This document shows positions 30,744 through 40,039 of a stretch of DNA of 64,000 nucleotides, piece by piece. The first letter of the stretch is position 1. Each line of letters starts with the position of its first letter. The stretch is taken from contig NZ_VHIP01000004.1 of the NCBI RefSeq assembly GCF_006494365.1, positions 310,001 to 374,000 on the forward strand, written 5' to 3'. The stretch comes from Aestuariibacter sp. GS-14. Lineage in GTDB: Bacteria > Pseudomonadota > Gammaproteobacteria > Enterobacterales > Alteromonadaceae. The notes beneath the pieces were generated by a model. That model was not told the DNA's origin, did not search any database, and worked only from the letters and a program-made list of their open reading frames with translations. Both the position numbers and the translations under genes were made by a program.

Positions 30744-31616
30744 TTACTTAATGCGCGAAAGTATGCCGTCGAGCTGGTCAAGGTCGTTAAAATTAATGGT
30801 TAACTTCCCTTTTCCTTTGGCATTGTGATCAATTGACACCTGAGCGCCCATTTTTTCAGAAAGTTCCACTATTAAACTTTGTACGTCCGGATCCACTTTC
30901 TTTTCCGGCTTGATTGGGGCGGGTTCGAGTAATTTGCGTACCAGTTTTTCGGTATCGCGTACAGTTAATCCTTTTCCTGAAACGACCTGTGCAGCTTCAG
31001 ATTGTGCCTCGCCATCCAGTGCAAGTAACGCACGGGCATGACCCATCTCAATATCGCCGTGCTCAACTAACAGTTTTACATCTTCGTTAAGATTGTTTAA
31101 CCGTAACAAGTTGGTAATAGTGGTACGGGATTTACCTACTGCGTCGGCAACTTCAGCGTGAGTTAATTCAAATTCATTCATTAAACGCTCAAGCGCCTGG
31201 GCTTCTTCCATCGCATTTAAATCTTCGCGCTGTATGTTTTCAATCAACGCAATGGCAACAGCAGCTTCATCAGGGACGTCTTTAATTAAACAGGGCACTA
31301 CGTCCAGCTGGGCGATTTGCGCTGCACGCCAACGACGTTCACCGGCAATAATTTCGTAGCGGTTATCACTGATAGTACGAACCACAATGGGCTGGATAAC
31401 CCCTTGTGAACGTATAGACGAAGCAAGCTCTTCGAGGGCTTCAGGCGACATGTCTTTACGCGGCTGGTATTTACCACGCTGTAAAAATTCGATAGGGATT
31501 TTACGCAGTTCGCTTTTTTGCGCGTTGCCGGCTTCTTCGTCCTGGCGGGATGCTGACTGACTGGTTGCAAGTAATGCGTCCAGGCCTCGTCCGAGTCCTC
31601 TTCTTTTTGCTGACAT
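30744..31616 (-). CDS. parB: Chromosome-partitioning protein ParB
   Basis: 290 residues: N-terminal ParA-interacting GRGLDALL, the CTPase/ParB core with PRKDMSPEALEELASSIRSQGVIQP and AGERRWRAAQIAQL, the helix-turn-helix THAEVADAVGKSRTTITNLLRL, and a C-terminal dimerisation domain. It loads at parS sites and slides as a CTP clamp. Two perfect parS sites are present in recF of this window. Confidence 0.97.
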   Translation of the reverse strand: MSAKRRGLGRGLDALLATSQSASRQDEEAGNAQKSELRKIPIEFLQRGKYQPRKDMSPEALEELASSIRSQGVIQPIVVRTISDNRYEIIAGERRWRAAQIAQLDVVPCLIKDVPDEAAVAIALIENIQREDLNAMEEAQALERLMNEFELTHAEVADAVGKSRTTITNLLRLNNLNEDVKLLVEHGDIEMGHARALLALDGEAQSEAAQVVSGKGLTVRDTEKLVRKLLEPAPIKPEKKVDPDVQSLIVELSEKMGAQVSIDHNAKGKGKLTINFNDLDQLDGILSRIK

Positions 31617-31645
31617 AATTTCCTCAATGCCTGAGTGTGTGTTTA

Positions 31646-32440
31646 CTAACTGGCCTTGGCAGGCATTTCGCTGTTTTTATCCCGACGCCTCAGTATTTCA
31701 CCGGCAAGAGCCAGGTAGGCTTTTGCACCGGTAGACGATTTGTCGTAGTACATTGCTGGTGCACCAAATGACGGTGCTTCTGCCAATCGAACGTTTCGCG
31801 GAATAACTGTTCGATATACCTGCTCACCAAAATGACGTTTTAACTGCTCTGATACATCATTGGCCAGGCGGTTGCGCGGATCATACATGGTTCTGAGCAC
31901 GCCTTCTATCTTCAGGGCTGGATTTACTACAGAAGCCAGCTTTTGAATGGTGTCCATCAGGGCGGTTAACCCTTCCAGGGCATAATACTCGCACTGCATG
32001 GGAACCAAAATAGAATCGGCTGCGGCAAGCGCATTTACCGTTAGCAGGTTCAACGATGGTGGGCAGTCAATAAAGATAAAGTCGTAGTAATCCCGCACCG
32101 ACGCCAGCGCATTGCGAAGACGCACTTCACGCGCGAACTGTTCCATCAGCTTGATTTCGGCTGCGGTAACATCACCATTGGCAGCGATCAGGTCGTACTT
32201 ACCGGTGGTTCCCTTAACAATCACTTCTTCTATGGGTTTATCTTCGATTAACAACTCGTAACTGGTGGCGTCCACTTCGTATTTATCAACTCCGCTCCCC
32301 ATTGTGGCATTGCCCTGGGGATCCAGATCGACTAAAAGTACCTTGCGCTTGGTTGCTGCCATTGACGCCGATACGTTCACCGCTGTGGTGGTTTTACCCA
32401 CACCACCTTTTTGATTTGCAATCGCAATGACTTTAGCCAC
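31646..32440 (-). CDS. parA: Chromosome-partitioning ATPase ParA
   Basis: 264 residues; deviant Walker A KGGVGKTTTAVN at the N-terminus, DLDPQGNATMGSG and IFIDCPPSLNLLTVNAL (Walker B). A small ParA without an N-terminal HTH, typical of chromosomal ParABS. It lies upstream of parB in the mnmG-rsmG-parA-parB run. Confidence 0.97.
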   Translation of the reverse strand: MAKVIAIANQKGGVGKTTTAVNVSASMAATKRKVLLVDLDPQGNATMGSGVDKYEVDATSYELLIEDKPIEEVIVKGTTGKYDLIAANGDVTAAEIKLMEQFAREVRLRNALASVRDYYDFIFIDCPPSLNLLTVNALAAADSILVPMQCEYYALEGLTALMDTIQKLASVVNPALKIEGVLRTMYDPRNRLANDVSEQLKRHFGEQVYRTVIPRNVRLAEAPSFGAPAMYYDKSSTGAKAYLALAGEILRRRDKNSEMPAKAS

Positions 32441-32452
32441 GGTTAATTCCAG

Positions 32453-33091
32453 TTATGATTTTTGCACGGTTAGCAGGTGACGCTCACCCTCCAGACCAGG
32501 AACGGTAAGCTTTACAGAGCGTGTTACTGCAAAATGTTCGCCCAGCTCTGCAATTTCGTCTGCCGGATACTGGCCTTTTAACGCCAGAAACTTACCTTCT
32601 GAATCTACCAGATGCTGACACCAGTGCAACATATCTTTTAGCGAGGCAAATGCTCGGCTCAGCACTGCATCGTAGTATTGCTGTGGAATGTGGTCTTCTA
32701 CCCGGCTTTGAATTGGCGTGATATTAGTTAACTTCATCTCAAACGCACATTGCTTCATAAAGCGCACCCGCTTACCCAAACTATCCAGTAAGGTAAAATG
32801 CTTATCGGGATACACGATTGCCAGCGGGATCCCCGGTAAACCCGGGCCGGTACCAACATCAATCAAATTGTTGCCGTCGATATGCGGTGCTACTGCCAGC
32901 GAGTCCAGAATGTGTTTAACCATCATTTGTTCAGGATCGCGCACTGACGTTAAATTAAACGCTTTGTTCCACTTGTGGATTCGCGAAACATAATCAACCA
33001 GTTGTTGCTGTTGTTCGTTGTTTAACGTGAGATCCATTGCTGATAAACCATCAGACAGGATCTGCTGTAGTGCGTGTTGATCAATACTCAT
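32453..33091 (-). CDS. rsmG: 16S rRNA (guanine527-N7)-methyltransferase
   Basis: 212 residues with SAM-binding [20 protein letters not shown] and the conserved KHILDSLAV segment, [13 protein letters not shown] and [10 protein letters not shown]. The ATG follows the mnmG stop codon with no gap, indicating tight coupling of mnmG-rsmG as in other gammaproteobacteria. Confidence 0.97.
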   Translation of the reverse strand: MSIDQHALQQILSDGLSAMDLTLNNEQQQQLVDYVSRIHKWNKAFNLTSVRDPEQMMVKHILDSLAVAPHIDGNNLIDVGTGPGLPGIPLAIVYPDKHFTLLDSLGKRVRFMKQCAFEMKLTNITPIQSRVEDHIPQQYYDAVLSRAFASLKDMLHWCQHLVDSEGKFLALKGQYPADEIAELGEHFAVTRSVKLTVPGLEGERHLLTVQKS

Positions 33092-34993
33092 TTATGCCGA
33101 CTGCTTTTCGTGTTTACGTAACAAACCGTGCTTTTTCAGGTATACCAGCAACAACGAGATGGCCGCAGGTGTGATCCCTGAAATACGTGCCGCTTTACCA
33201 ATGGTTTCAGGACGGGCATCACTCAGCTTGGCCACAACCTCGTTAGACAAGCCGGAGATCTTGCTGTAGTCAAAATCCGCAGGCAGTAAGGTATTTTCGT
33301 GGCGTTGTGTTTTCGCAATTTCATCGTGCTGACGGGCAATATACCCGGCATACTTAATTTGGATCTCCACCTGCTCAGCGGCAATGGGATCATCCAGTCC
33401 AGGACCAATACCTTCGATATTCATCAGTTCGCTATATGTCATTTCTGGACGGCGAATTAATTCTTCCAGCGAATATTCTCGGCTAACCGGTGTTTTCAAT
33501 AACGCGTTTAACGCTGGCACTGCAGCATGTTCAGGATGAATCCACTGGCCTCGTAAACGTTGCTGTTCCTGCTCAACTGCTTCCACCTTGGCATTAAACG
33601 CAGCCCATCGCGCATCATCCACCAAGCCGGCTTCGCGGCCTATTGCGGTTAAACGCATATCAGCGTTATCTTCGCGCAGTAACAAGCGGTATTCAGCACG
33701 ACTGGTAAACATGCGGTAGGGTTCTTTGGTTCCCATAGTGGCCAGATCGTCAATCAGTACGCCCATGTAAGCCTGATCGCGACGCAAGATCATTGGATCT
33801 TTGTTCTGTACCTGCAGCGCGGCGTTGGCACCAGCAATTAAGCCTTGCGCACCTGCTTCTTCGTAGCCGGTAGTACCATTGATTTGACCAGCGAAAAACA
33901 ACCCCTGGATGTATTTGGTTTCCAGAGTTTGCTTGAGGTCACGCGGATCAAAGAAATCATATTCAATGGCGTAGCCAGGACGAATGATATGCGCGTTTTC
34001 AAATCCTTTAATCGAACGAACCAATGCCATTTGCACATCGAAAGGTAAGCTGGTTGAAATACCATTGGGATATACCTCAACACTGTTGAGACCTTCTGGT
34101 TCAACAAATATCTGGTGCGAAGATTTATCAGCGAAACGATTAATTTTATCTTCGATACTTGGACAATAGCGTGGTCCAATGCCTTCAATCACCCCGGTAT
34201 ACATAGGCGAGCGATCTAGACCGCCGCGAATGATCTCATGCGTTTGTTCATTGGTATGGGTGATGTAACACGGGATCTGGCGAGGATGCATGTCGCGGTT
34301 GCCCATGAACGAAAACACCGGCGCAGGATCATCACCCGGCTGTGGTTGCATTACACTGAAGTCCAGTGAACGGATATCGAGTCTCGCTGGTGTACCGGTT
34401 TTTAAGCGATCGACACGAAATGGCAATGCACGTAAACGTTCAGCAAGCGCAATGGACGGCGGATCACCGGCGCGACCGCCTTTGTAATTTTGCAAGCCGA
34501 TATGAATTGTTCCGCCCAGGAACGTACCAACCGTTAACACAACGGTTTTAGCCCGGAATTTCAAACCCATTTGCGTAACCACGCCGCATACGCGATCGTT
34601 TTCTACGATCAGATCATCGCAACTTTGTTGAAACAGCGTCAGATTTGGCTGGTTCTCCACCATTTTGCGGATCGCCTGACGATACAAGGTGCGGTCAGCC
34701 TGAGCGCGGGTAGCGCGTACTGCAGGGCCTTTACTGGAGTTTAGTGTGCGAAATTGGATCCCACCTTGATCGATCGCCAGGGCCATTGCCCCACCTAATG
34801 CGTCGATCTCTTTAACCAAATGGCCTTTACCGATCCCGCCAATCGCAGGGTTACACGACATCTGACCGATGGTTTCTACGTTATGTGTAAGCAATAAGGT
34901 ATTAACGCCCATGCGTGCAGCTGCCAGTGCGGCTTCAGTGCCTGCATGACCACCACCAACAACAATGACATCATAATCTTGCTGATAAAACAT
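33092..34993 (-). CDS. mnmG: tRNA uridine-5-carboxymethylaminomethyl modification enzyme MnmG
   Basis: 633 residues; FAD-binding [19 protein letters not shown] at the N-terminus, the two GidA family signatures [12 protein letters not shown] and [17 protein letters not shown], and a C-terminal helical domain. With MnmE (38073) it makes the cmnm5U34 modification of tRNA wobble positions. Its 5' side borders the origin region. Confidence 0.98.
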   Translation of the reverse strand: MFYQQDYDVIVVGGGHAGTEAALAAARMGVNTLLLTHNVETIGQMSCNPAIGGIGKGHLVKEIDALGGAMALAIDQGGIQFRTLNSSKGPAVRATRAQADRTLYRQAIRKMVENQPNLTLFQQSCDDLIVENDRVCGVVTQMGLKFRAKTVVLTVGTFLGGTIHIGLQNYKGGRAGDPPSIALAERLRALPFRVDRLKTGTPARLDIRSLDFSVMQPQPGDDPAPVFSFMGNRDMHPRQIPCYITHTNEQTHEIIRGGLDRSPMYTGVIEGIGPRYCPSIEDKINRFADKSSHQIFVEPEGLNSVEVYPNGISTSLPFDVQMALVRSIKGFENAHIIRPGYAIEYDFFDPRDLKQTLETKYIQGLFFAGQINGTTGYEEAGAQGLIAGANAALQVQNKDPMILRRDQAYMGVLIDDLATMGTKEPYRMFTSRAEYRLLLREDNADMRLTAIGREAGLVDDARWAAFNAKVEAVEQEQQRLRGQWIHPEHAAVPALNALLKTPVSREYSLEELIRRPEMTYSELMNIEGIGPGLDDPIAAEQVEIQIKYAGYIARQHDEIAKTQRHENTLLPADFDYSKISGLSNEVVAKLSDARPETIGKAARISGITPAAISLLLVYLKKHGLLRKHEKQSA

Positions 34994-35100
34994 TGTAACC
35001 TCACTAATTACGTAACATAGCGTGGGAAAAAAGGGCGCGTATTTTAGCTGAGATAATGCATAAAGAAAACGGTTAAATTTTCTTCATTTTATCAGCGATA

Positions 35101-35520
35101 TGCAATACGGCGATCGGCAATATATTAAAAAGGATCTGTATAGATCTTTTATATTTATATTTATATAGCAAGCCCAGATCTGTGTATAACCGTGTTTTCC
35201 TATGTTATTACATGATCTTACGCGATCAATAAGATCTGAATTACCCCGATCACAAGTATAGTGTGATCCTGTGTATAAGGGGCTGTTTTATCCACATTGA
35301 GAATCCTCTCAGATCTTATCAAAAATGAGATCAAAGCTTTTACACAGCTAGTCTGCAGAGGTTATACACAGCAGTGATCTACCTCTGATCTAGCTGGGGA
35401 TAAGTTGTTGAGTAGATCCGTGATCGGATCGTAACAATAACGGATTTACGCGGTATACAGCGCGATCTGAGTGTGGAAAAGAGTTATTCAGATCTGCGTA
35501 ATGGATCCGTTGTAAAAAGG
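35101..35520. other. oriC: Probable chromosomal replication origin oriC
   Basis: About 420 bp with no gene, between mnmG and dnaC-dnaT-mioC. It has an AT-rich stretch (about 35120-35168) with a GATCTTTTATATT 13-mer-like element, then DnaA boxes: TTATACACA at 35181-35189 (minus), 35270-35278 (minus) and 35362-35370 (plus); perfect TTATCCACA at 35288-35296; one-mismatch boxes at 35338-35346, 35395-35403 and 35472-35480. I count about 19 GATC sites, roughly tenfold above chance, as in Dam/SeqA-controlled origins. The layout resembles E. coli oriC, which also lies between mnmG and mioC. Confidence 0.87.
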
Positions 35521-36055
35521 AGAGTGAAATAATCTTTACCACACCAAAATCGCAAAACATTTGCCCTTTATTTTTATACCAACGACTTTTCTCACTTAAA
35601 ATGATGTGAACATTTCACGGAAAACGTCTTAATCCGATCATGTCGAACCGGTATACAATGTCTGCGTTTTGATTGACAGTCGAATTTTTGCGTACTGTAT
35701 TGCTGCTTTAGTGAAAAGTTCTCCACTGGAAGGTGAAAAGAACCTGGTGACTCAGTCAAACAATATCAGGTAAATAGAAGCCTGCTACGGCAAGTTTCTC
35801 GGTATCGAGCCAATGAGAAAAGATAAATTGAGTAAAAATCTGCGGTTGTTTAATTATGTAATGAATAACCACAATTCTCTGGTATTTAACGTCGAGCTGT
35901 TTTGCGGGTGAGCAGAAGGTGAAGTGGTTACTAATGTTTGCTTCTACAAAGATTTAGGGCAGATTTCGTCAAATGAGGTGATTTTTAACTGGGCCATATA
36001 ACAGAGATGATGGGTAATGCAGCCCACAAAAATTGCTTCTATGGGCTATTTGGAA
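35521..36055. other. Non-coding right flank of oriC
   Basis: About 535 bp without a credible gene. A plus-strand promoter-like pair lies at 35673-35678 (TTGACA) and 35696-35701 (TGTATT) with a 17-bp spacer, pointing toward the dnaC 3' end; no open frame follows. An imperfect AGCCCA...TGGGCT hairpin at about 36020-36045 is the only terminator candidate. The rest shows nothing I can name. Confidence 0.5.
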
Positions 36056-36874
36056 TTAGCGTACCTGGTTTGGCTGGTATTGCTGTTTTGTACTTAATTC
36101 GTCTTCTTCCAGCGTTAAACCCTGTCGACGGCTTGGGCCTGAAAACTTTACCTTATAGGTATCGTACTCTTTGATCGATTCGAAGCAATAGCGGCCCAAT
36201 GCGTGCTCTAAATCGCCCAACGAATGGTTGGTGATCAGGATGCAGTTCTTCTTGTTTACCAGACGTTGTCTTAGCAGATTGCCCAGCCAGCTTTGTGCGT
36301 TTTTCTTTAATACCGTTTCGTTAACACAGACCTCGTCAAGAATGAGCATATCTACGTCGAGTAGTTCCTGATTAGCTTCACGGAATTTCTGACCGATATT
36401 GTCCTGTGCTCCAAAATCATAGGCCGCATAACGCATTTCCAGTAAACTGGATAGCTGGCGATACAGCACGGTGATTTCAAACTGTTCGATCAACTGATGG
36501 GCAATAGCGCCGGCTATATGAGATTTTCCGCGACCGTAATCACCGTAAAATATCATCATGTGAGATCCGGCTTCGCGCCAGGCCCGGTCTTCGTGGGCGG
36601 CAATAAACGATTGTGCAATACTCACCGCTTCAATTACATCATCACTGTCTTCAATCAGATTGTTAAAGGTCCAGCGCGGATTTAAATCCGACCTGCCATG
36701 CAGTGCTTCTATGCGCTGACGCTTACTCTGTTGCTGTAGTTGCGCAATTTCCTGATTGGCTTTGGCTTCGTAATCTTTGCGCAGGGTTTTGTAATCAATG
36801 TATTCAGATTCATTGGGCACGGGCTTACCCAGTGCTTTGGCGAGTGAATTTAATCGGTCTTTAAATGAATCCAT
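36056..36874 (-). CDS. dnaC: DnaC-like helicase loader
   Basis: 272 residues. The N-terminal part is helical and charged, as in the helicase-binding domain of DnaC; the AAA+ core has Walker A GDYGRGKSHIAGA and Walker B MLILDEVCVNET, followed by LRQRLVNKKNCILITNHSLG. DnaC loads DnaB at oriC and at restarting forks. I take the ATG at 36874; a TTG at 36883 would overlap the dnaT stop but has no better ribosome-binding site. It is the third gene of mioC-dnaT-dnaC. Confidence 0.88.
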   Translation of the reverse strand: MDSFKDRLNSLAKALGKPVPNESEYIDYKTLRKDYEAKANQEIAQLQQQSKRQRIEALHGRSDLNPRWTFNNLIEDSDDVIEAVSIAQSFIAAHEDRAWREAGSHMMIFYGDYGRGKSHIAGAIAHQLIEQFEITVLYRQLSSLLEMRYAAYDFGAQDNIGQKFREANQELLDVDMLILDEVCVNETVLKKNAQSWLGNLLRQRLVNKKNCILITNHSLGDLEHALGRYCFESIKEYDTYKVKFSGPSRRQGLTLEEDELSTKQQYQPNQVR

Positions 36875-36879
36875 AGTGA

Positions 36880-37539
36880 TCAACGGTTGTTAGATTTATT
36901 GGCATATTTGGCTACCAGTTTACGCGCATTATCGTCGGCTTCAATGCCTGCCTCAACTTTCACAATCTGATTACCCACTTTTTTCACTGCCTGGTAGCCT
37001 TTGGCAGTGCGACGGGTTTTGAGCGCATGTACGAACTTTTGAGTCCACTGATAAGTGCTGAGTACAGTTTCGGGTCTGCCCAGCCAGTAAGCTACGAATT
37101 CGCCCGTATCTTCCTGTTCGAAATGGGTATCAATTAATCCAATTAAGCCAGCAAGTTCATTAAATACGGTAACGTGGGGTTGCCAGTTCGGATGCATAGC
37201 CTGTCTGTGCTGATGCAGCGCAGCGTATTCAGGTTGTTCCTGAACCAAAGGAAGTAAAATGCGTTCACCATTGAGTGATGAATCCAACGATACTGATTCT
37301 GGCAAAGTTACCAGACCGGCGTGAAGCAGTTGCTCGATCAGTTGATTGATGTCGCGGCCTCGCGTGTAGGGGCCGCTCTCGGCATTGCCATTAACCAGTG
37401 ACAGTAGAGACTTATACTGGAGTGGGGCGCACACCAGGGTGTGCGTGTTTACACTTGGACGCAAGCCAAGACAATACAGAACACGCGCGTCATTCGACAG
37501 CGGCGAAGTAAGTGCATTGATCTCAGCCTGGGTGTACAT
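36880..37539 (-). CDS. dnaT: DnaT-like primosomal protein
   Basis: 219 residues. The N-terminal region (LSNDARVLYCLGLRPSVN..., LINQLIEQLLHAGLVTLP type) has a winged-helix-like character, and the C-terminal part holds the DnaT-type WQPHVTVFNELAGLIG ... FVAYWLGRPETVLSTYQWTQKFVHAL, followed by a basic tail. DnaT works with DnaC and PriA/PriB in replication restart. It overlaps mioC by one base (TGATG) and precedes dnaC. Confidence 0.8.
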   Translation of the reverse strand: MYTQAEINALTSPLSNDARVLYCLGLRPSVNTHTLVCAPLQYKSLLSLVNGNAESGPYTRGRDINQLIEQLLHAGLVTLPESVSLDSSLNGERILLPLVQEQPEYAALHQHRQAMHPNWQPHVTVFNELAGLIGLIDTHFEQEDTGEFVAYWLGRPETVLSTYQWTQKFVHALKTRRTAKGYQAVKKVGNQIVKVEAGIEADDNARKLVAKYANKSNNR

Positions 37540-37979
37540 CAGTCGAGGGTATCCAAAATGGGTTCAAACCATTCAACGGCTTTATCTTCGGGAATAGGGT
37601 GGTGTAGTACATCGATCAGTAACGGTTCAGCCATTACCTTTGCGCTGGCTTTCTTTAGCAGTTTTTCCATCGTCATGGCGCCGTAACAAAACGTATCGTA
37701 ACTGCTGTCGCCCAGGCCAATGATAAAGGCTTCCACGTCTGACAGATCTTCACCTTCAAGTTGTTTGGCAAAGGGTTGAATATTTTCTGGTAAATCACCT
37801 GCGCCGTGAGTTGATGTGCAGATAATCCAGGTAGAATCTTCGTCGATATCATTGATATCGGGTTCAAGTAACACATTGACTTTGTTACCGCGCTCACGAA
37901 TTGCATTGGCAATTGCATCAGCAACATATTCACTGGCACCCAGTACGGAACCAACCAGCAGGGTAAAATGACGATCCAT
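37539..37979 (-). CDS. mioC: Flavodoxin-like protein MioC
   Basis: 146 residues; FMN-binding flavodoxin fold with LVGSVLGASEYVADAI at the phosphate loop and CTSTHGAGDLPENIQPF and GLGDSSYDTFCYGA for the ring-binding loops. The ATG at 37979 is supported by AGGAG five bases upstream. MioC has been linked to biotin synthase electron transfer, and in E. coli its transcription runs into oriC. Confidence 0.9.
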   Translation of the reverse strand: MDRHFTLLVGSVLGASEYVADAIANAIRERGNKVNVLLEPDINDIDEDSTWIICTSTHGAGDLPENIQPFAKQLEGEDLSDVEAFIIGLGDSSYDTFCYGAMTMEKLLKKASAKVMAEPLLIDVLHHPIPEDKAVEWFEPILDTLD

Positions 37980-38072
37980 AACGCTCCTGATGAACAAGTT
38001 TGTCGTCTTAAATTAAGGCGGGAGTATACCAATAGCCCGCTATTTTGTTTAGCGGGCATTGCGAATGAGCGA

Positions 38073-39455
38073 TTATTTACCGATACAAAACGACGAGAAT
38101 ATGCGGCCGAGCAGGTCGTCGGAGCTAAATTCTCCGGTAATTTCACTTAAGTGCTGGTGAGCCAGGCGCAATTCTTCTGCTAGCAACTCGCCGGCCAGGT
38201 TATCGAGCAGCTGTTGTTCACCGGTTTGCAAATGCTCGAGGGTTTTGTCGATTGCATCAATATGTCGGCGGCGGGCAATAAACTGTCCTTCGGTAGTGGT
38301 ATTCAGGCCCATACTTTGCGACAAATGATCGCGCAGTAATTCTACGCCTTGCCCGGTATTGGCCGACAGCGAAATAACACTAAATGAACCGTGTGGGGTA
38401 TCTGCCTGTTGTAAGGTGACACTATCGCCGGAAATATCAGCTTTATTGCGGACCACGGTAACAGGCATACCCTGTGGCAGGCGCTGCATAAATTCAGGCC
38501 AAATTTGGTAAGGGTCAATCTCCGATGACGTAGTACTGTCTACAACAAACAGTACACGATCGGCATTGTTGATGGCCTCCCACGCGCGTGCGATACCGAT
38601 TTGCTCAACCTTGTCCGGGCTGTCGCGCAAACCTGCGGTATCGATAACATGCAATGGCATGCCATTCACATTGATGTGCTCTTTTAAAACGTCACGGGTA
38701 GTACCTGCAATGTCGGTAACAATGGCGCTTTCTTTGCCAGCCAGCGCATTTAGCAGACTGGATTTACCTGCGTTTGGACGACCTGCAATCACAACTTGCA
38801 TGCCTTCTCGCAGCAGCGTGCCTTGCTTGGCCTGCTCGCGGATAGTATTCACATCGTTAATAATGTGAGTGAGATCCTGGCTTACTTTGCCGTCAGACAG
38901 AAAATCGATTTCTTCGTCGGGGAAATCTATCGCCGCTTCAACGTACATTCTCAGGTGAATAATGGCTTCAGACAGTGCGTGAATGTGTTTTGAAAAGTCA
39001 CCTTGTAACGAACGAACGGCACTCCGAGCAGCTTGTTTGGAACTGGCGTCAATTAAATCAGCAATCGCTTCGGCCTGAGCTAAGTCAAGCTTGTCATTCA
39101 GGAAGGCCTGTTCACTGAACTCACCCGGCCTGGCCAGTCTAATGTTTTTTACCTGTAAAATGGCTTCCAGCAGCATGTCCATGATCACTGGACCACCGTG
39201 CCCCTGAAACTCTACTACATCTTCGCCAGTAAAAGAGTTTGGCGCTTTAAAATACAGAGCTATACCCTGATCTATTACGTCGTTACTGGCATCGTAGAAA
39301 CCCGTATAAGTGGCAACCCGAGGGGTTAATTCCACATGTAACAATGTCCTGGCTACATCGAGGGCCTTGGGACCGGAAACGCGAATTATACCCACGCCGC
39401 CACGGCCTGGCGGCGTAGCCTGGGCAACAATTGTGTCGGTGTGGGATATTTGCAT
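38073..39455 (-). CDS. mnmE: tRNA modification GTPase MnmE
   Basis: 460 residues: N-terminal folate-binding domain ([21 protein letters not shown]), central G domain inserted in a helical domain (G1 [15 protein letters not shown]3 DTAGLRDS; G4 VRNKADIS) and the C-terminal Cys motif FCIGK. Partner of MnmG encoded about 3 kb away. No truncation. Confidence 0.98.
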   Translation of the reverse strand: MQISHTDTIVAQATPPGRGGVGIIRVSGPKALDVARTLLHVELTPRVATYTGFYDASNDVIDQGIALYFKAPNSFTGEDVVEFQGHGGPVIMDMLLEAILQVKNIRLARPGEFSEQAFLNDKLDLAQAEAIADLIDASSKQAARSAVRSLQGDFSKHIHALSEAIIHLRMYVEAAIDFPDEEIDFLSDGKVSQDLTHIINDVNTIREQAKQGTLLREGMQVVIAGRPNAGKSSLLNALAGKESAIVTDIAGTTRDVLKEHINVNGMPLHVIDTAGLRDSPDKVEQIGIARAWEAINNADRVLFVVDSTTSSEIDPYQIWPEFMQRLPQGMPVTVVRNKADISGDSVTLQQADTPHGSFSVISLSANTGQGVELLRDHLSQSMGLNTTTEGQFIARRRHIDAIDKTLEHLQTGEQQLLDNLAGELLAEELRLAHQHLSEITGEFSSDDLLGRIFSSFCIGK

Positions 39456-39461
39456 AATTGA

Positions 39462-39944
39462 TTAGTCGCGGAAGTTATTAAACTGAAATGGTTGTCCCAG
39501 ATTCGCACCTTTTACCAGGGCAATGGCTTCCTGTAGATCGTCGCGTTTTTTACCGGTTACCCGTAGTTGGTCGCCTTGAATTGCTGTTTGTACTTTTACT
39601 TTAGCGTCTTTGATTAGTTTAACAATTTGCTTGGCTACCTGTTGCTCAATGCCTTCTTTAAAGGTAATGATTTGGCGGCAGTTTTTACCTGTTTGGGTAA
39701 ATGGTTTACAGTCTATTACGCTGGTATCCACACCGCGTTTTGAACAAGCATTTCGGAACATGGATTCCATTTGCTGTAGCTGAAATTCTGCCTGCGCATG
39801 CATGGTAACCTGTTTGTCTTTATACTCGAATTCTGCCTCAATGCCCCGAAAATCAAAGCGCGTTGATAATTCGCGATTGGCGTTTTCAGTGGCGTTTCTT
39901 ATTTCTTCCATATTGATTTCGGACACAATATCAAACGATGGCAT
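39462..39944 (-). CDS. YajQ-family nucleotide-binding protein
   Basis: 160 residues with the family start [18 protein letters not shown] and the two ferredoxin-like halves ending [10 protein letters not shown]. Relatives bind cyclic di-GMP (shown in Xanthomonas) and nucleotides; the role here is unproved. It lies 6 bp upstream of mnmE on the same strand, so it is likely to be co-transcribed with it. Confidence 0.94.
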   Translation of the reverse strand: MPSFDIVSEINMEEIRNATENANRELSTRFDFRGIEAEFEYKDKQVTMHAQAEFQLQQMESMFRNACSKRGVDTSVIDCKPFTQTGKNCRQIITFKEGIEQQVAKQIVKLIKDAKVKVQTAIQGDQLRVTGKKRDDLQEAIALVKGANLGQPFQFNNFRD

Positions 39945-40039
39945 AGGAGATTCCTTATAGTAAACAAAGCCCGCAATGGCGGGCTTGTTAATTGTAACTG
40001 ATATTCAATCAGATACCGTAAATTATGGCGCGCTGGTAA

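Noticed and set aside
35600-35625. Possible third parS-like site (ATTTCACGGAAAAC) near oriC
   Set aside because: It matches only one arm of the palindrome and lacks the central CACGTG.
36020-36047. AGCCCA...TGGGCT hairpin as a dnaC terminator
   Set aside because: Six-base stem with a loop of about 15 nt and no T-run on the minus strand; too weak to list as a terminator.
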